NCBI RefSeq assembly: GCF_001975665.1
Contig: NZ_CP019419.1
Span: 2,711,501 to 2,775,500, forward strand
Reading direction: 5' to 3'
Length of the DNA: 64,000 nt
DNA from: Polaribacter reichenbachii
GTDB taxonomy: Bacteria; Bacteroidota; Bacteroidia; Flavobacteriales; Flavobacteriaceae
Of this stretch, positions 51,562 to 61,183 are shown one piece after another (the first letter of the stretch is position 1; each line of letters starts with the position of its first letter). The position numbers and the translations under genes were made by a program. Below the pieces are notes generated by a model. That model was not told the DNA's origin and searched no databases. It worked only from the letters and a program-made list of their open reading frames with translations.

Positions 51562-51742
51562 CTTCGGGGATGATTTCTTTCCCACGCTGAATTTTCGGTA
51601 CTCACTGAAAGGATAAAGGTAGAACAGGAATGGTTATTTACTCGTTTATCGAGTTTAATTATTTATTAATTTATTTGAAAACTAAAAATAATGTTTTCGA
51701 ATATGGTTTTAGTGATATACTAAAACATTAAACTATTTTAAA
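51562..51742 (+). promoter_or_regulatory. Structured 5' leader of rocD, possible cis-regulatory RNA
   Basis: Noncoding leader. The first 75 nt are visibly richer in G+C than nearby spacers. Hairpins seen: GGGA/TCCC (51567-51583), TTTCGGT/ACTGAAA with loop ACTC (51593-51610), ACTCG/CGAGT (51640-51654) and GTTTTAGT/ACTAAAAC (51706-51726) ending 16 nt before the ATG. No known riboswitch class was matched from memory (TPP, FMN and SAM consensus elements are absent). It may regulate rocD or be an independent small RNA. Confidence 0.5.
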
Positions 51743-52984
51743 ATGGCTGTTTTAGACAAATTAACATCGCAAGAAGCGATTGAATTAGAAAACAAGTATG
51801 GTGCTCACAACTATCATCCACTTCCTGTAGTTTTAAGTAGAGGAGAAGGCGTATATGTTTGGGATGCAGAAGGTAAAAAGTATTACGATTTTTTATCAGC
51901 TTATTCAGCTGTAAATCAAGGTCATTGTCATCAAAAGATTGTAGATGCTATGGTTAGTCAAGCAAAAACATTAACCTTAACTTCTCGTGCTTTTTACAAT
52001 GATATGTTAGGTAAATACGAGAAATTCGCTACAGATTTATTTGGTTTCGACAAATTATTACCTATGAATACAGGTGCAGAAGCTGTAGAAACTGCTTTAA
52101 AGTTAGCCAGAAAATGGGCGTACGAAGTAAAAGGAATAGACGAAAACAAAGCAGAAATAATTGTTTGTGAAAATAATTTTCACGGAAGAACAACTACAAT
52201 TATTTCATTTTCTAATGATCCTGTAGCTAAGAAAAATTTTGGTCCTTACACAAAAGGATTTATCAAAATAGAATACGATAATTTACAAGAATTACAAGAA
52301 GCTTTAGAAAATAACCCAAATGTGGCCGCTTTTTTAGTGGAGCCAATTCAGGGGGAGGCTGGTGTTTATGTACCTTCTGAAGGTTATTTAAAAGCAGCAA
52401 AGAAATTATGTGAAGATTATAACGTTTTATTTATTGCTGATGAAGTACAAACAGGAATTGCAAGAACTGGTAAAATGTTAGCAGTAGATCACGAAGATGT
52501 ACAACCTGATGTTTTAATTTTAGGAAAAGCTTTAAGTGGAGGCGCTTATCCTGTTTCTGCTGTTTTGGCAAATGATACTATTATGAATGTAATTAAACCT
52601 GGTAATCACGGTTCTACTTTTGGTGGTAACCCTATTGCATCTGCTGTTGCAATTGCTGCTTTAAATGTTGTAGCTGATGAAAAATTAGCAGAAAATGCTA
52701 ATAAATTAGGTGAAATTTTTAGAGCTGAATTAACAGAATTCTGTAAAAACAATCATTTAGTAGAATCTGTTAGAGGTAAAGGTTTATTGAACGCAATTTT
52801 AATAAACGATTCTGAAGATAGTTCTACAGCTTGGGATATTTGTATAAAATTAAGAGATAATGGTTTGTTAGCAAAACCAACTCACGGAAATATTATTCGT
52901 TTTGCGCCACCTTTGGTAATGAATGAAGAACAATTAAAAGATTGTATTAGCATTATTAAAAAAACGATTACTGAGTTTAACTAA
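51743..52984 (+). CDS. rocD: Ornithine--oxo-acid aminotransferase
   Basis: 413 residues, normal. Converts ornithine and 2-oxoglutarate to glutamate semialdehyde and glutamate, linking arginine and proline metabolism. Motifs: [89 protein letters not shown] (PLP Asp/Gln) and [20 protein letters not shown], where Lys of LGKALSGG binds PLP. The C-terminal [11 protein letters not shown] and [19 protein letters not shown] fit OAT rather than acetylornithine transaminase. Long structured leader upstream, own terminator. Confidence 0.95.
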   Translation: MAVLDKLTSQEAIELENKYGAHNYHPLPVVLSRGEGVYVWDAEGKKYYDFLSAYSAVNQGHCHQKIVDAMVSQAKTLTLTSRAFYNDMLGKYEKFATDLFGFDKLLPMNTGAEAVETALKLARKWAYEVKGIDENKAEIIVCENNFHGRTTTIISFSNDPVAKKNFGPYTKGFIKIEYDNLQELQEALENNPNVAAFLVEPIQGEAGVYVPSEGYLKAAKKLCEDYNVLFIADEVQTGIARTGKMLAVDHEDVQPDVLILGKALSGGAYPVSAVLANDTIMNVIKPGNHGSTFGGNPIASAVAIAALNVVADEKLAENANKLGEIFRAELTEFCKNNHLVESVRGKGLLNAILINDSEDSSTAWDICIKLRDNGLLAKPTHGNIIRFAPPLVMNEEQLKDCISIIKKTITEFN

Positions 52985-53024
52985 GCGTTTTCTGTTAATA
53001 CTAGAAAATACAGTAATAAATTAC

Positions 53025-53070
53025 AGCCACAAAATCGCCAAAAAATATTTGGGATTTTGTGGCTTCTTTT
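53025..53070 (+). terminator. rocD terminator
   Basis: AGCCACAAAATC (53025-53036) pairs with GATTTTGTGGCT (53053-53064), followed by a T-rich tract. Confidence 0.85.
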
Positions 53071-53081
53071 TTCTATTTTTG
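53048..53081 (+). promoter_or_regulatory. Promoter of the DUF5362 gene
   Basis: TTTG (53048-53051), 22-nt spacer, TATTTTTG (53074-53081), 19 nt before the ATG. The -33 element lies inside the rocD terminator hairpin. Confidence 0.55.
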
Positions 53082-53100
53082 AAGTAAAGAATAAAATATT

Positions 53101-53550
53101 ATGCACAGTCCACTTACACAATTAGAGCAAATCGTTTTAACATCAGATTCTAAAAATTTTTTAAGAGAAATTTCTAAATGGACATTTTTCTTTTCTATTA
53201 TTGGGTTTATAGGAATAGCTTTTTTAGTGATTGGTGCAATTCTATTAGGTACAATTTATGCACCAATGTTAGATATGGTTGGGCAACAACAAGGTGTTGC
53301 TTCTATAAGTTTAGGAGTAATGATTACCTATTTAGTTATGGCCTTATTGTATGTTATGCCTGTATTGTATTTATTTAAATTTTCTAGAAAAATGAAATTA
53401 GCTTTAGCAGATAAAAATGATGATATTTTAGCTGATGCTTTTCAGAATTTAAAATCGCACTATAAATTTATTGGAGTGTTAACAATTATAATGATTTCTT
53501 TATATGTGCTTTTAATAGGTTTTTCTTTGGTTGCTGGTTCTTTACTTTAA
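53101..53550 (+). CDS. DUF5362 membrane protein
   Basis: 149 residues with three membrane helices (WTFFFSIIGFIGIAFLVIGA; ISLGVMITYLVMALLYVMPV; FIGVLTIIMISLYVLLIGFS). The pattern 'YLFKFSRKMKLAL...D...L..AF.NLKSHYKFIG' is typical of DUF5362, found widely in Bacteroidota with unknown function. Single gene; converges with the 53552-53974 gene with 1 nt between stops. Confidence 0.85.
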   Translation: MHSPLTQLEQIVLTSDSKNFLREISKWTFFFSIIGFIGIAFLVIGAILLGTIYAPMLDMVGQQQGVASISLGVMITYLVMALLYVMPVLYLFKFSRKMKLALADKNDDILADAFQNLKSHYKFIGVLTIIMISLYVLLIGFSLVAGSLL

Positions 53551-53551
53551 A

Positions 53552-53974
53552 TTAATAAGTAGCTCTGTTTTTGCTTTTGTAGATTTTTATCCATCTAAAA
53601 AAACACCAAACATAAATACTTTCATATTCTTCTGATATTTCATTTTCTTTGAAGAAACCATCATAAGTAAAATTTACAAAAGGAGATAATTGCTCTAATT
53701 TTATCCAATAGATAAGGTTCATATTATTCCAGAAATTACGTTCGTAATTTACTGTAACATCATTAAAACCTTTGTCTTTTAAAATGCTAACAATTTCTCT
53801 TTGATTTTTTAGATAATCCTCTAAATCAAAAATATGAATTTGTATAGAATCTTGTTTTTTTACAAAAGTTTTGTTTGTTATTATTTGTAACCCTAAAGTG
53901 TTTTTGCCATAAAAGAAAAATGAACACAAATAAATTACAAACAATATTAAAACGATTCGTAATTTATTTTTCAT
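53552..53974 (-). CDS. Hypothetical membrane-anchored protein
   Basis: 140 residues not recognised. One N-terminal helix (IVLILFVIYLCSFFFYG) serves as signal anchor. The rest has alternating charged and aromatic residues (DLEDYLKNQREIVSILKDKG, NYERNFWNNMNLIYWIKLEQ) and looks like a small folded periplasmic domain. It follows the AsmA-like gene by 18 nt and is probably cotranscribed, hinting at an envelope role. Confidence 0.65.
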   Translation of the reverse strand: MKNKLRIVLILFVIYLCSFFFYGKNTLGLQIITNKTFVKKQDSIQIHIFDLEDYLKNQREIVSILKDKGFNDVTVNYERNFWNNMNLIYWIKLEQLSPFVNFTYDGFFKENEISEEYESIYVWCFFRWIKIYKSKNRATY

Positions 53975-53992
53975 ACCTTAAAAGTACAACTT

Positions 53993-56602
53993 TTACTGCT
54001 TATTGTTTTTTGTAGTATCTGTTTTCTTTTTGCTAAAAAGATTACCTAAAACTCCTTTAATTTTATCAGTAGTATTTTCTTTTGTTTCTGTAGAATCCTT
54101 ATCGTTTTTATTAATGTTTAATAAGCTATTTAATTTGTTTTTACCTTGATTTAGTAAACTTTGTTTTTGCTTTTCTACCAAATCATTTATTAAATTGGAA
54201 GTAGCATCTTTAATATTTGTAGAAAAATTAGGACTTGTAAAACTACCTGTTAAATTCGCTTTTACAGGCACACTTTTTACTTCTGCAGCGTCTTTAGGTG
54301 ATAATTTTGCTAGTAAGCTAGTTACTTCTGAACCTAAATATTTTACAGGAACATCGAACATAATATTGTAATTTATAGATTGATCAAAACTATGATTACC
54401 AGAAATTTCTATACCAATGTCTTTATATTTTAACGGAATTGGTTTAACATTTACTGTTCCGTTTTCGAAGGATAAATAAGCATTTATTCCGTCTAAATTT
54501 AATTTGTCAGCATCTAAAAAAGAAACTTTATTACTTAATAAACTTAGTACTTTAGAGTTACTTGCATTTAGTTTTGGATCTAATAATTTACCAAATAAAT
54601 CACCTGTTATGGTTTTTAAATTCGGAGTCATATCTTCATTTAAATTACCAGCAACTTTTATTGTTGAATTAAAATTACCCTGAATTGTATTTGCAATTGG
54701 AGCAATAGATTTTAGCATTTCTAAATTAGAGAAAGACTGAGCTACACTTAATTGGTTTAATTTTAAATCAATATCAAAAGTTGAGGTAGCTCCTTTTGTA
54801 GAGACATTACCATCAAAACCAATTTTACCGCCAAAAACATCAGTTTTTAAATTTTGAAGATTTACAGCTTCGTCTTTTACATAAATAGTACCAGAAACAT
54901 TTTTTAAATTTATATCATCATAAACCACATTTTTAGCATTTGCTACAAATTTGCAATCTAAAAAAGCAGGAATTTTAAGTTGACTATTTTGTGTATTCGT
55001 TTCTTCTGTTGAAGTAGATTCTGTTAAGAAATCTGCAACTTTAAAGTTGTTAGAATTTAAATTGAAATTCCCTTTTAAAACTTCTTTGTTAAAAAGAAAT
55101 CCGTAGAAATTATCCAAATTCCCCCTTACAGAAATATCAGAATTCCCAGTTTTTGCATCAAACTCGTTTAGTTTTATAGTATTGGTATTAAAACTTACTT
55201 CGGTTTTATTGATTATAAATGCGTTTGCAACATCATTTCCATCATATTTAAAGTTGTTTACACTAATTGTACCTGTATTTTTAATGTTTTTATACAAACC
55301 TTTTTCAACGGAATTCATATCGAAACTTGTAGAAACATCTGCATTTAAAATTCCAGCTAGATCTAAATCAGCAGGAGCAGGATAAACTTTACCAATGTTT
55401 TCTAAATTAATTTTTCCTTTTGCGCTTAAATTTACATTCGGATTTGTAGTTAAGTTTGCAATGCTACCATTGGTTGCAAAAACATCTTCATCAATCTTAA
55501 AAGTTAATTGATCTATATTTACATAAGTGTCTTTTGTTAAACCAGTTTTGTTAATGACTTTAGCATCAATATTTATATTTTTTACAGCTTTTGGTAAATC
55601 ATCATATTTAAACATTGCATTTTTAGAAGAAAAAGAAATATTAAAAGCCGGTATTTTATCTTGAGACAAAATACCTTTTACAGTACCATTTAAATCGAAA
55701 TTACCTTCAGTTTTTATCGCATTTAAATTACCTGAATATTGTTTTGGTAAAAGTGCTAATAAATTTTTAAATTCTGATGTTGGTGTTTTAAAATTGATGT
55801 CATATAGCTGGTTTTCATCAACTAATTGAATATAGCCATCAAAATTTAATGGTAATTGATTTATGTAACCTGTGTTTTCTTTAAAGGTGTATTTGCTATT
55901 TTTTAAATCAATTCCCAAAACAGCATCCAAAGAAATGGCTACATCGTGTAAATAGTTAGTATTTGCCATATCTAAAGACAGAATTGCTTCTGTTTTGGTG
56001 TCTAAATCTAAAACATCTTCTGCAAAATTTCCATTTCCTTGATGATTGATATTTTTTAATTGTAGCTTTAAATCAGAGCTTCTATCAATGTAATTAAACT
56101 CCATATTTTCTAATTCATATTCTTGAATATCAAAAGAAAAAGAATTGTTATTGGTTGTTGTAGATGTTTCTTCAGTTTCTATGGCAATATCATAATTACC
56201 TACATTTTGCTCATTAAAAATAATGTTTACTTGGCCATTTTTGGTTGCAATACTATTTAATTCTATGGTTTCATCTGCTTTTTTAAAGAGTTCAGTAATT
56301 TTCATACTAAAATCTAAACTTTCTGCTTTAAACAAAGTATCTCCTTTAAATTCAGCTTTATTTGCAACTACAATATCATTTACATTAATACTTGCTAGAG
56401 GAAAATTACGGAACAAACTTAAATCTGTTTCTTTAAAAGTTACTGTTGCATTTATATTATTGTTGATGGTATTAGAAACCATTTCTACAATTTTATCTTT
56501 AAATAAAAACGGAATAGAAAAAAGCCCAATTATTAAAACTAATAAGGTTATTAAACTCCATTTTAATATTCTTTTTTCTAAAGATTTTTTCTTTTTCTCC
56601 AT
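53993..56602 (-). CDS. AsmA-like inner-membrane protein
   Basis: 869 residues. One N-terminal anchor (ILKWSLITLLVLIIGLFSIP) then a long beta-rich region: FKETDLSLFRNFPLASINVN is the typical AsmA/DUF748 start, and the C-terminal AsmA_2-like part contains LDCKFVANAKNVVYDDINLK, GGKIGFDGNVSTKGATSTFD and IEISGNHSFDQSINYNIMFD. AsmA-like proteins (TamB, YhdP, AsmA) form bridge-like lipid conduits between the membranes in E. coli; a phospholipid transport role here is inference. The tail is Lys/Asn/Asp-rich and disordered (NKNDKDSTETKENTTDKIKG). Confidence 0.88.
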   Translation of the reverse strand: MEKKKKSLEKRILKWSLITLLVLIIGLFSIPFLFKDKIVEMVSNTINNNINATVTFKETDLSLFRNFPLASINVNDIVVANKAEFKGDTLFKAESLDFSMKITELFKKADETIELNSIATKNGQVNIIFNEQNVGNYDIAIETEETSTTTNNNSFSFDIQEYELENMEFNYIDRSSDLKLQLKNINHQGNGNFAEDVLDLDTKTEAILSLDMANTNYLHDVAISLDAVLGIDLKNSKYTFKENTGYINQLPLNFDGYIQLVDENQLYDINFKTPTSEFKNLLALLPKQYSGNLNAIKTEGNFDLNGTVKGILSQDKIPAFNISFSSKNAMFKYDDLPKAVKNINIDAKVINKTGLTKDTYVNIDQLTFKIDEDVFATNGSIANLTTNPNVNLSAKGKINLENIGKVYPAPADLDLAGILNADVSTSFDMNSVEKGLYKNIKNTGTISVNNFKYDGNDVANAFIINKTEVSFNTNTIKLNEFDAKTGNSDISVRGNLDNFYGFLFNKEVLKGNFNLNSNNFKVADFLTESTSTEETNTQNSQLKIPAFLDCKFVANAKNVVYDDINLKNVSGTIYVKDEAVNLQNLKTDVFGGKIGFDGNVSTKGATSTFDIDLKLNQLSVAQSFSNLEMLKSIAPIANTIQGNFNSTIKVAGNLNEDMTPNLKTITGDLFGKLLDPKLNASNSKVLSLLSNKVSFLDADKLNLDGINAYLSFENGTVNVKPIPLKYKDIGIEISGNHSFDQSINYNIMFDVPVKYLGSEVTSLLAKLSPKDAAEVKSVPVKANLTGSFTSPNFSTNIKDATSNLINDLVEKQKQSLLNQGKNKLNSLLNINKNDKDSTETKENTTDKIKGVLGNLFSKKKTDTTKNNKQ

Positions 56603-56701
56603 TATAAACTGTAGTTATTTAATTCAATCACAAAGTTAGTTGAAATACAAAATCTTCTTTGTTTATATGATGTTAAATGTAACTCAAATACTAGTAAAAA
56701 A

Positions 56702-56740
56702 AATATCCAAATACTTTCAGTAAGAAAATATTTGGATATT
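56702..56740 (-). terminator. Terminator of the YbaB operon
   Basis: AATATCCAAATA (56702-56713) pairs with TATTTGGATATT (56729-56740); on the minus strand a run of T's follows. It lies 26 nt after the last gene of the operon. Confidence 0.75.
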
Positions 56741-56765
56741 ATATATAGGTAGTAAAAATTTAATT

Positions 56766-57080
56766 TTACTGATATTCTTCCATTCTTTTATTAAACTCTT
56801 CCCAAAAAGCTTCTGTATCCATTGTCGCAAAACTATATACACTATAAATAAACCATAAACCATTAATAGCTAACGCAACTAGTGCAAATGTTCTTGCAGT
56901 TGACATTGCTTTTACTTCTTCAGCATCAAATTCTTCCGGATATTGCGTGGCTTCTTTAAATTTTTTATTAGCAATTAAAAAAGAAGGTAATGCTAAAAGG
57001 ATTCCAAGCCCAAAAAAGCAACAGCACAAGAGACTTACAGATGATAATACATAGATTAGGGTAGTGTTTAATTTCTTCAT
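56766..57080 (-). CDS. CCC-motif membrane protein (DUF4190-like)
   Basis: 104 residues with two or three hydrophobic helices. The first helix holds consecutive cysteines (LSSVSLLCCCFFGLGILLAL), the feature that names the 'CCC motif membrane protein' group of flavobacteria. The second helix is ARTFALVALAINGLWFIYSV. DUF2752 and this protein occur together in a conserved pair and lie 6 nt apart here. Function unknown; the cysteines could be lipidated or bind metal. Confidence 0.85.
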   Translation of the reverse strand: MKKLNTTLIYVLSSVSLLCCCFFGLGILLALPSFLIANKKFKEATQYPEEFDAEEVKAMSTARTFALVALAINGLWFIYSVYSFATMDTEAFWEEFNKRMEEYQ

Positions 57081-57086
57081 TTGGTT

Positions 57087-57374
57087 TTAAAAATTGATTT
57101 TTATTAGATAATTAATTATCATAATTGATAAATTTAGGTACGCTAATCTACTAATTATTTTTTTTGAATGTTTAAACTTGAGTTTAAAATTTAATAAAAT
57201 GAATAAAAATAAGCCAATAAGTGTATAAACTGCAGGGTACATTTTAAAAGCATCAATAAAATTACCATTTATTAATAATAAAAAAGATCTTTGAAAACCG
57301 CAGCCCAAGCATTCTAAACCAAAAAAGGTTTTGCTTAAACAGGGTAACATATAATCTTCTAAATTTAGGTGCAT
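57087..57374 (-). CDS. DUF2752 membrane protein
   Basis: 95 residues. The N-terminal MLPCLSKTFFGLECLGCGFQ RS pattern (C...GxxCxGCGxxR) defines DUF2752; three cysteines are conserved. Two hydrophobic helices follow (YPAVYTLIGLFLFILLNF; LAYLNLSIMIINYLIKI). It is 15 nt downstream of the YbaB gene and 6 nt upstream of the CCC-motif gene. Function unknown; the cysteines suggest a metal or redox site. Confidence 0.85.
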   Translation of the reverse strand: MHLNLEDYMLPCLSKTFFGLECLGCGFQRSFLLLINGNFIDAFKMYPAVYTLIGLFLFILLNFKLKFKHSKKIISRLAYLNLSIMIINYLIKINF

Positions 57375-57389
57375 TTTATATTTAATTTA

Positions 57390-57701
57390 TCACATTCCAG
57401 GTATGTTTGGCATTCCACTTTTAGCAGCAGAAGCCATTTCTGTTACGTTAATTTTAGAAGCCTTTTCAATGGCTTTATTTAAAGTGATAATTAAAAAATC
57501 TTCTAACTCTTCAGCATCAGTAAGTAAAGAATCATCAATTGCAATAGATTTAATGTTTCTATTAGCAGTTAAAGTTACTTTAATTTTACCATCCGCAGAA
57601 GTTTCATCAATTAAAACAGAATCTAACCTAACTTTGGTTTTTTCTACTTCTTCTTGCGCTTTTTTAAGTTTATCCATCATTCCTGATAAGTCTCCAAACA
57701 T
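57390..57701 (-). CDS. YbaB/EbfC family nucleoid-associated protein
   Basis: 103 residues. Starts [20 protein letters not shown] and has the YbaB pattern in [20 protein letters not shown], followed by the C-terminal helix [20 protein letters not shown]. These small dimers bind DNA without strong sequence preference. First gene of an operon with DUF2752 and the CCC-motif protein. A -7 element (TAAATTTG, 57739-57732 on the minus strand) lies 31 nt upstream. Confidence 0.93.
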   Translation of the reverse strand: MFGDLSGMMDKLKKAQEEVEKTKVRLDSVLIDETSADGKIKVTLTANRNIKSIAIDDSLLTDAEELEDFLIITLNKAIEKASKINVTEMASAAKSGMPNIPGM

Positions 57702-57807
57702 AATTTTTCTTTTTTTTCAGTTATTTAAAAACAAATTTACAAATTCGTAAAGAAATGTAATCGCTCAAAAACCAGAAAATAATAGTTTTAACTTTAATAT
57801 TAAGTCT

Positions 57808-57815
57808 TACTTTTG
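57808..57815 (+). promoter_or_regulatory. -7 element for the oligopeptidase gene
   Basis: TACTTTTG matches TAnnTTTG, with TTTT/A at 57786-57790 about 18 nt upstream as a weak -33. It overlaps an in-frame TTG, so the start must be the ATG at 57840 or 57843. Confidence 0.55.
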
Positions 57816-57839
57816 CTTTCGCTTTTAAAAAATGATAAA

Positions 57840-59942
57840 ATGATGAAAAGTTCAGATGCAAAACAGCCCATTGCAGAAAAACAACCCGTAAAATTAGAGA
57901 AACATAATGATGTAAGAATAGACAACTATTTTTGGATGCGTTTGTCTGACGAACAAAAATTATCGGAAGTTAAAGATGAACAAACTCAAAAAGTTATTGA
58001 TTATTTAGAAGCAGAAAATACTTATTATGATAAAATAACTGACTTTTCTAAAACTTTTCAAGAAGAATTATTTGAAGAGATGAAAGGCAGAATTAAAGAA
58101 GACGATTCTTCTGTGCCTTATAAAAAGAACGGTTATTATTATATAACACGTTTTGAAATTGGGAGTCAATACCCAATTTATTCAAGAAAAAAAGGAGATT
58201 TAAATGCAGAAGAGCAAGTTATTTTTAATGTAAATGAATTTGCAAAAGGTTTCGATTATTATCAATTAGGTGGTTTAAATATTTCTTCGGATAATAAATT
58301 GGCTGTTTTTGCAACAGATACAGTAAGTAGAAGGCAATATTTTTTAAGAATTAAAAACCTAGAAACAGGTGAGATTTATAAAGATATTATAGATAATACA
58401 ACAGGTGGTTCTGTTTGGGCAAATGATAATAAAACGTTTTTTTATACCAAAAAGAATCCTGTAACTTTAAGAAGCGAAAAGATTTTTAGACACGTTTTAG
58501 GCACACCAGCATCAGAAGATGTAGAGGTTTATCACGAAAAAGATGAAACTTTTGGTACTTATGTTACCAAATCTAAATCAGAAAAATACATTATAATTGG
58601 GTCTTATAGTACACTTTCTACAGAAGCTCAATATTTAGATGCAGATAATCCTACAGGAGCATTTACAATGCTACAAGAAAGAGAGCAAGATTTAGAGTAT
58701 AATGTTGCACATTATAAAGACCACTTTTATTTATTAACCAATAAAGATAATGCTACCAATTTTAAGTTGATGAAAACTTCTGTTGATAAAACAACTAAAG
58801 AAAATTGGGTAGATGTAATTCCTCATAGAGAAGATACATTATTAGAAGATTTTTCAATTTTTAAAGATTATTTGGTGCTTGAAGAACGTACAAATGGCTT
58901 AAATAAAATTAGAATAAAACGTTGGGATGAAACCGAAGATTACTATTTGCCTTTTGATGAAGAAACATATGCTGCAAATGTATATGGTAATCCAGAATTT
59001 GATACAGATGTAATTCGTTATTCTTACAATTCTTTTACTACACCAAGTTCTGTAATCGATTTTAATATGGATGATAAATCTAAAGATATTAAAAAAGAAC
59101 AAGAGGTTTTAGGAGGAAAGTTTGATAAAAACAACTACAAAAGCGAAAGAGTTTGGGCAACAGCAAGAGATGGAAAAAAAGTGGCCATTTCTTTGGTTTA
59201 TCATAAAGATACAAAGCTCGATGAAAACACACCGCTTTTACAATATGCTTATGGTTCTTATGGTTATACAATTCCAGATAGTTTTTCTACAACACGTTTA
59301 AGTCTTTTAGATAGAGGTTTTGTCTATGCATTAGCACATATTAGAGGTAGTGAATATTTAGGCAGAAACTGGTATGATGATGGTAAAATGCTAAATAAGA
59401 AAAACACCTTCTACGATTTTATTGATTGCTCTAGATTTTTAATTGATCATAAATATACATCAGCCAAACATTTATATGCAATGGGTGGTTCTGCAGGTGG
59501 TTTGTTAATGGGAGCTATTGTAAATATGAATCCTGAATTGTATAATGGAATTATTGCAGCTGTACCTTTTGTTGATGTTATTTCTACAATGTTAGACGAT
59601 TCTATACCTTTAACAACAGGTGAGTATGATGAATGGGGAAACCCAAATGAAAAGGAATTTTACGATTATATAAAATCGTATTCTCCTTACGATCAAGTTG
59701 AAGCTAAAGCCTATCCAAATATGTTAATAACAACTGGTTTTCACGATTCTCAAGTACAATATTGGGAACCTGCAAAATGGGTTGCAAAATTAAGAGAATT
59801 AAAAACAGACAATAATTTATTGATGTTGCATACTAATATGGAAGCAGGTCATGGAGGTGCATCTGGTAGGTTTGAAGCATTAAAAGAAACTGCAAAAGAT
59901 TATACATTCTTTTTAGCTTTAGAAAACAAATTAAAAATATAA
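57840..59942 (+). CDS. S9 family peptidase, oligopeptidase B type
   Basis: 700 residues from ATG 57840 (a second ATG follows directly). The N-terminal beta-propeller (residues about 10-400; DVRIDNYFWMRLSDEQKLSE is typical) filters small peptides. The catalytic domain has the nucleophile in AMGGSAGGLLMGAI, the Asp in TTGFHDSQVQYWEPAKWV and the His in MEAGHGGASGRFEALKE. Oligopeptidase B cleaves after Lys/Arg in peptides up to about 30 residues. No signal peptide, so cytosolic. The upstream TTG at 57813 is rejected because it lies in the promoter. Confidence 0.92.
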   Translation: MMKSSDAKQPIAEKQPVKLEKHNDVRIDNYFWMRLSDEQKLSEVKDEQTQKVIDYLEAENTYYDKITDFSKTFQEELFEEMKGRIKEDDSSVPYKKNGYYYITRFEIGSQYPIYSRKKGDLNAEEQVIFNVNEFAKGFDYYQLGGLNISSDNKLAVFATDTVSRRQYFLRIKNLETGEIYKDIIDNTTGGSVWANDNKTFFYTKKNPVTLRSEKIFRHVLGTPASEDVEVYHEKDETFGTYVTKSKSEKYIIIGSYSTLSTEAQYLDADNPTGAFTMLQEREQDLEYNVAHYKDHFYLLTNKDNATNFKLMKTSVDKTTKENWVDVIPHREDTLLEDFSIFKDYLVLEERTNGLNKIRIKRWDETEDYYLPFDEETYAANVYGNPEFDTDVIRYSYNSFTTPSSVIDFNMDDKSKDIKKEQEVLGGKFDKNNYKSERVWATARDGKKVAISLVYHKDTKLDENTPLLQYAYGSYGYTIPDSFSTTRLSLLDRGFVYALAHIRGSEYLGRNWYDDGKMLNKKNTFYDFIDCSRFLIDHKYTSAKHLYAMGGSAGGLLMGAIVNMNPELYNGIIAAVPFVDVISTMLDDSIPLTTGEYDEWGNPNEKEFYDYIKSYSPYDQVEAKAYPNMLITTGFHDSQVQYWEPAKWVAKLRELKTDNNLLMLHTNMEAGHGGASGRFEALKETAKDYTFFLALENKLKI

Positions 59943-59986
59943 TAAATTAAGCCTTAAAATCAATTTTATTATTCAATAAGGTTGCG

Positions 59987-59994
59987 TATTTTTG
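59987..59994 (+). promoter_or_regulatory. -7 element for the cysteine-synthase-like gene
   Basis: TATTTTTG matches TAnnTTTG; a weak TTTA-like -33 lies about 19 nt upstream. The leader would be about 105 nt, with no clear structure. Confidence 0.5.
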
Positions 59995-60104
59995 TGGCTT
60001 ATTAAAAATTAAACATCGTTAAACGAAAACTAACAATTTGCAATTACTAATAATTTTGTTTTTCGTTAAAACTCTAAAGATGTTTTACTTTTTAAAATGT
60101 TAAA

Positions 60105-61100
60105 ATGACTAGAAATCAAGGAATTAGCAATACTATTTTAGATCTGGTAGGGGAAACACCTATGGTAAAACTCCAAAGAGTTACAAAAAAATTAAAAGGT
60201 AGATATTACGCTAAATTAGAGGCATTTAATCCTGGATTATCCCAAAAAGACAGAATAGCGCTTCACATCGTAGAAAATGCAGAAAAAAAAGGAATATTAA
60301 AAAAAGGAGCAACAATTGTAGAGACAACTTCTGGTAATACAGGGTATAGTTTAGCAATGATTGGTTTGGTAAAAGGCTATAAATGTATTTTAGCAGTATC
60401 AGATAAATCATCTCAAGATAAAATAGATTTGCTTCAAACAATGGGTGCAGAGGTACATGTTTGTCCTGCTAATGTTCCTGCAGCAGACCCAAGATCTTAT
60501 TACGAAGTTGCAAAAAGCATTCACAAAAAAACACCAAACTCTGTATATATTAATCAGTATTTTAATGAATTAAATATCGATGCACATTACAGAACAACTG
60601 GTCCAGAAATTTGGGAACAAACCAAAGGTAAAATAACGCATTTAATTGTAGCTAGTGGTACAGGAGGTACAATATCAGGTACAGGTAAATATTTAAAAGA
60701 GCAAAACCCTAATGTTAAAGTTTTAGGTGTAGATGCAATTGGTTCAGTTTTAAAGAAATATCATGAAACAGGTCAATTAGATTTAAATGAAGTTGCGCCT
60801 TATAAAATAGAAGGTTTGGGTAAGAATTTAATTCCTACTGCTACCAATTTTGATGTAATAGATATTTACGAAAAAGTAAGTGATAAAGAAGCAGCTTTTG
60901 CAGCAAGAGAAATTACAAATAAAGAAGGTATTTTTTGTGGTTACACTTGTGGAGCAGTTTTACAAGCTGCTAGGCAATACGAAAAACAAGATTATTTTAA
61001 TGAAGATAGTGTTGTAGTTTTAATTTTTCCAGATCATGGTTCTAGATATATGAACAAAATTTACAATGATTCTTGGATGAAAGAACAAGGATTTATATAA
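60105..61100 (+). CDS. PLP-dependent cysteine/cystathionine synthase family enzyme, probable cysteate synthase
   Basis: 331 residues of fold-type II PLP enzymes (CysK/CBS family). PLP lysine is Lys 48 in [13 protein letters not shown], where classic CysK has NPxxSVKDR. The substrate loop is [11 protein letters not shown] and the phosphate-binding loop [16 protein letters not shown]. The C-terminal [13 protein letters not shown] and [13 protein letters not shown] fit CBS-like proteins. It is followed after 83 nt by an alpha-oxoamine-synthase-family acyltransferase. That pairing is known from sulfonolipid (capnine) makers, where the first enzyme makes cysteate from phosphoserine and sulfite. 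This assignment is by context; plain cysteine synthase or cystathionine beta-synthase remains possible. Confidence 0.75.
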   Translation: MTRNQGISNTILDLVGETPMVKLQRVTKKLKGRYYAKLEAFNPGLSQKDRIALHIVENAEKKGILKKGATIVETTSGNTGYSLAMIGLVKGYKCILAVSDKSSQDKIDLLQTMGAEVHVCPANVPAADPRSYYEVAKSIHKKTPNSVYINQYFNELNIDAHYRTTGPEIWEQTKGKITHLIVASGTGGTISGTGKYLKEQNPNVKVLGVDAIGSVLKKYHETGQLDLNEVAPYKIEGLGKNLIPTATNFDVIDIYEKVSDKEAAFAAREITNKEGIFCGYTCGAVLQAARQYEKQDYFNEDSVVVLIFPDHGSRYMNKIYNDSWMKEQGFI

Positions 61101-61122
61101 AAACATAGATTTTCTTAACAAT

Positions 61123-61153
61123 TTGATAAACTGCAAAAAAAGCGGTTAATTTG
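61123..61153 (+). promoter_or_regulatory. Promoter of the acyltransferase gene
   Basis: TTTG (61123-61126), 19-nt spacer, TTAATTTG (61146-61153; one mismatch to TAnnTTTG). Transcription would begin near 61160, so the gene has its own promoter and must start at ATG 61184. Confidence 0.65.
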
Positions 61154-61183
61154 CACCACTTAAGAAAATCAAAAATACAGAAA

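Noticed and set aside
51562..51660. SRP RNA, TPP or FMN riboswitch in the rocD leader
   Set aside because: The SRP GGAAGCAG apical part, the TPP CUGAGA element and the FMN AGGxxxxGGGGxAGG pattern are absent; only superficial similarity (CTTCGGGG) was seen.
61151..61183. Upstream TTG start for the acyltransferase
   Set aside because: It falls within the -7 element of the promoter; the ATG at 61184 gives the usual family N-terminus.
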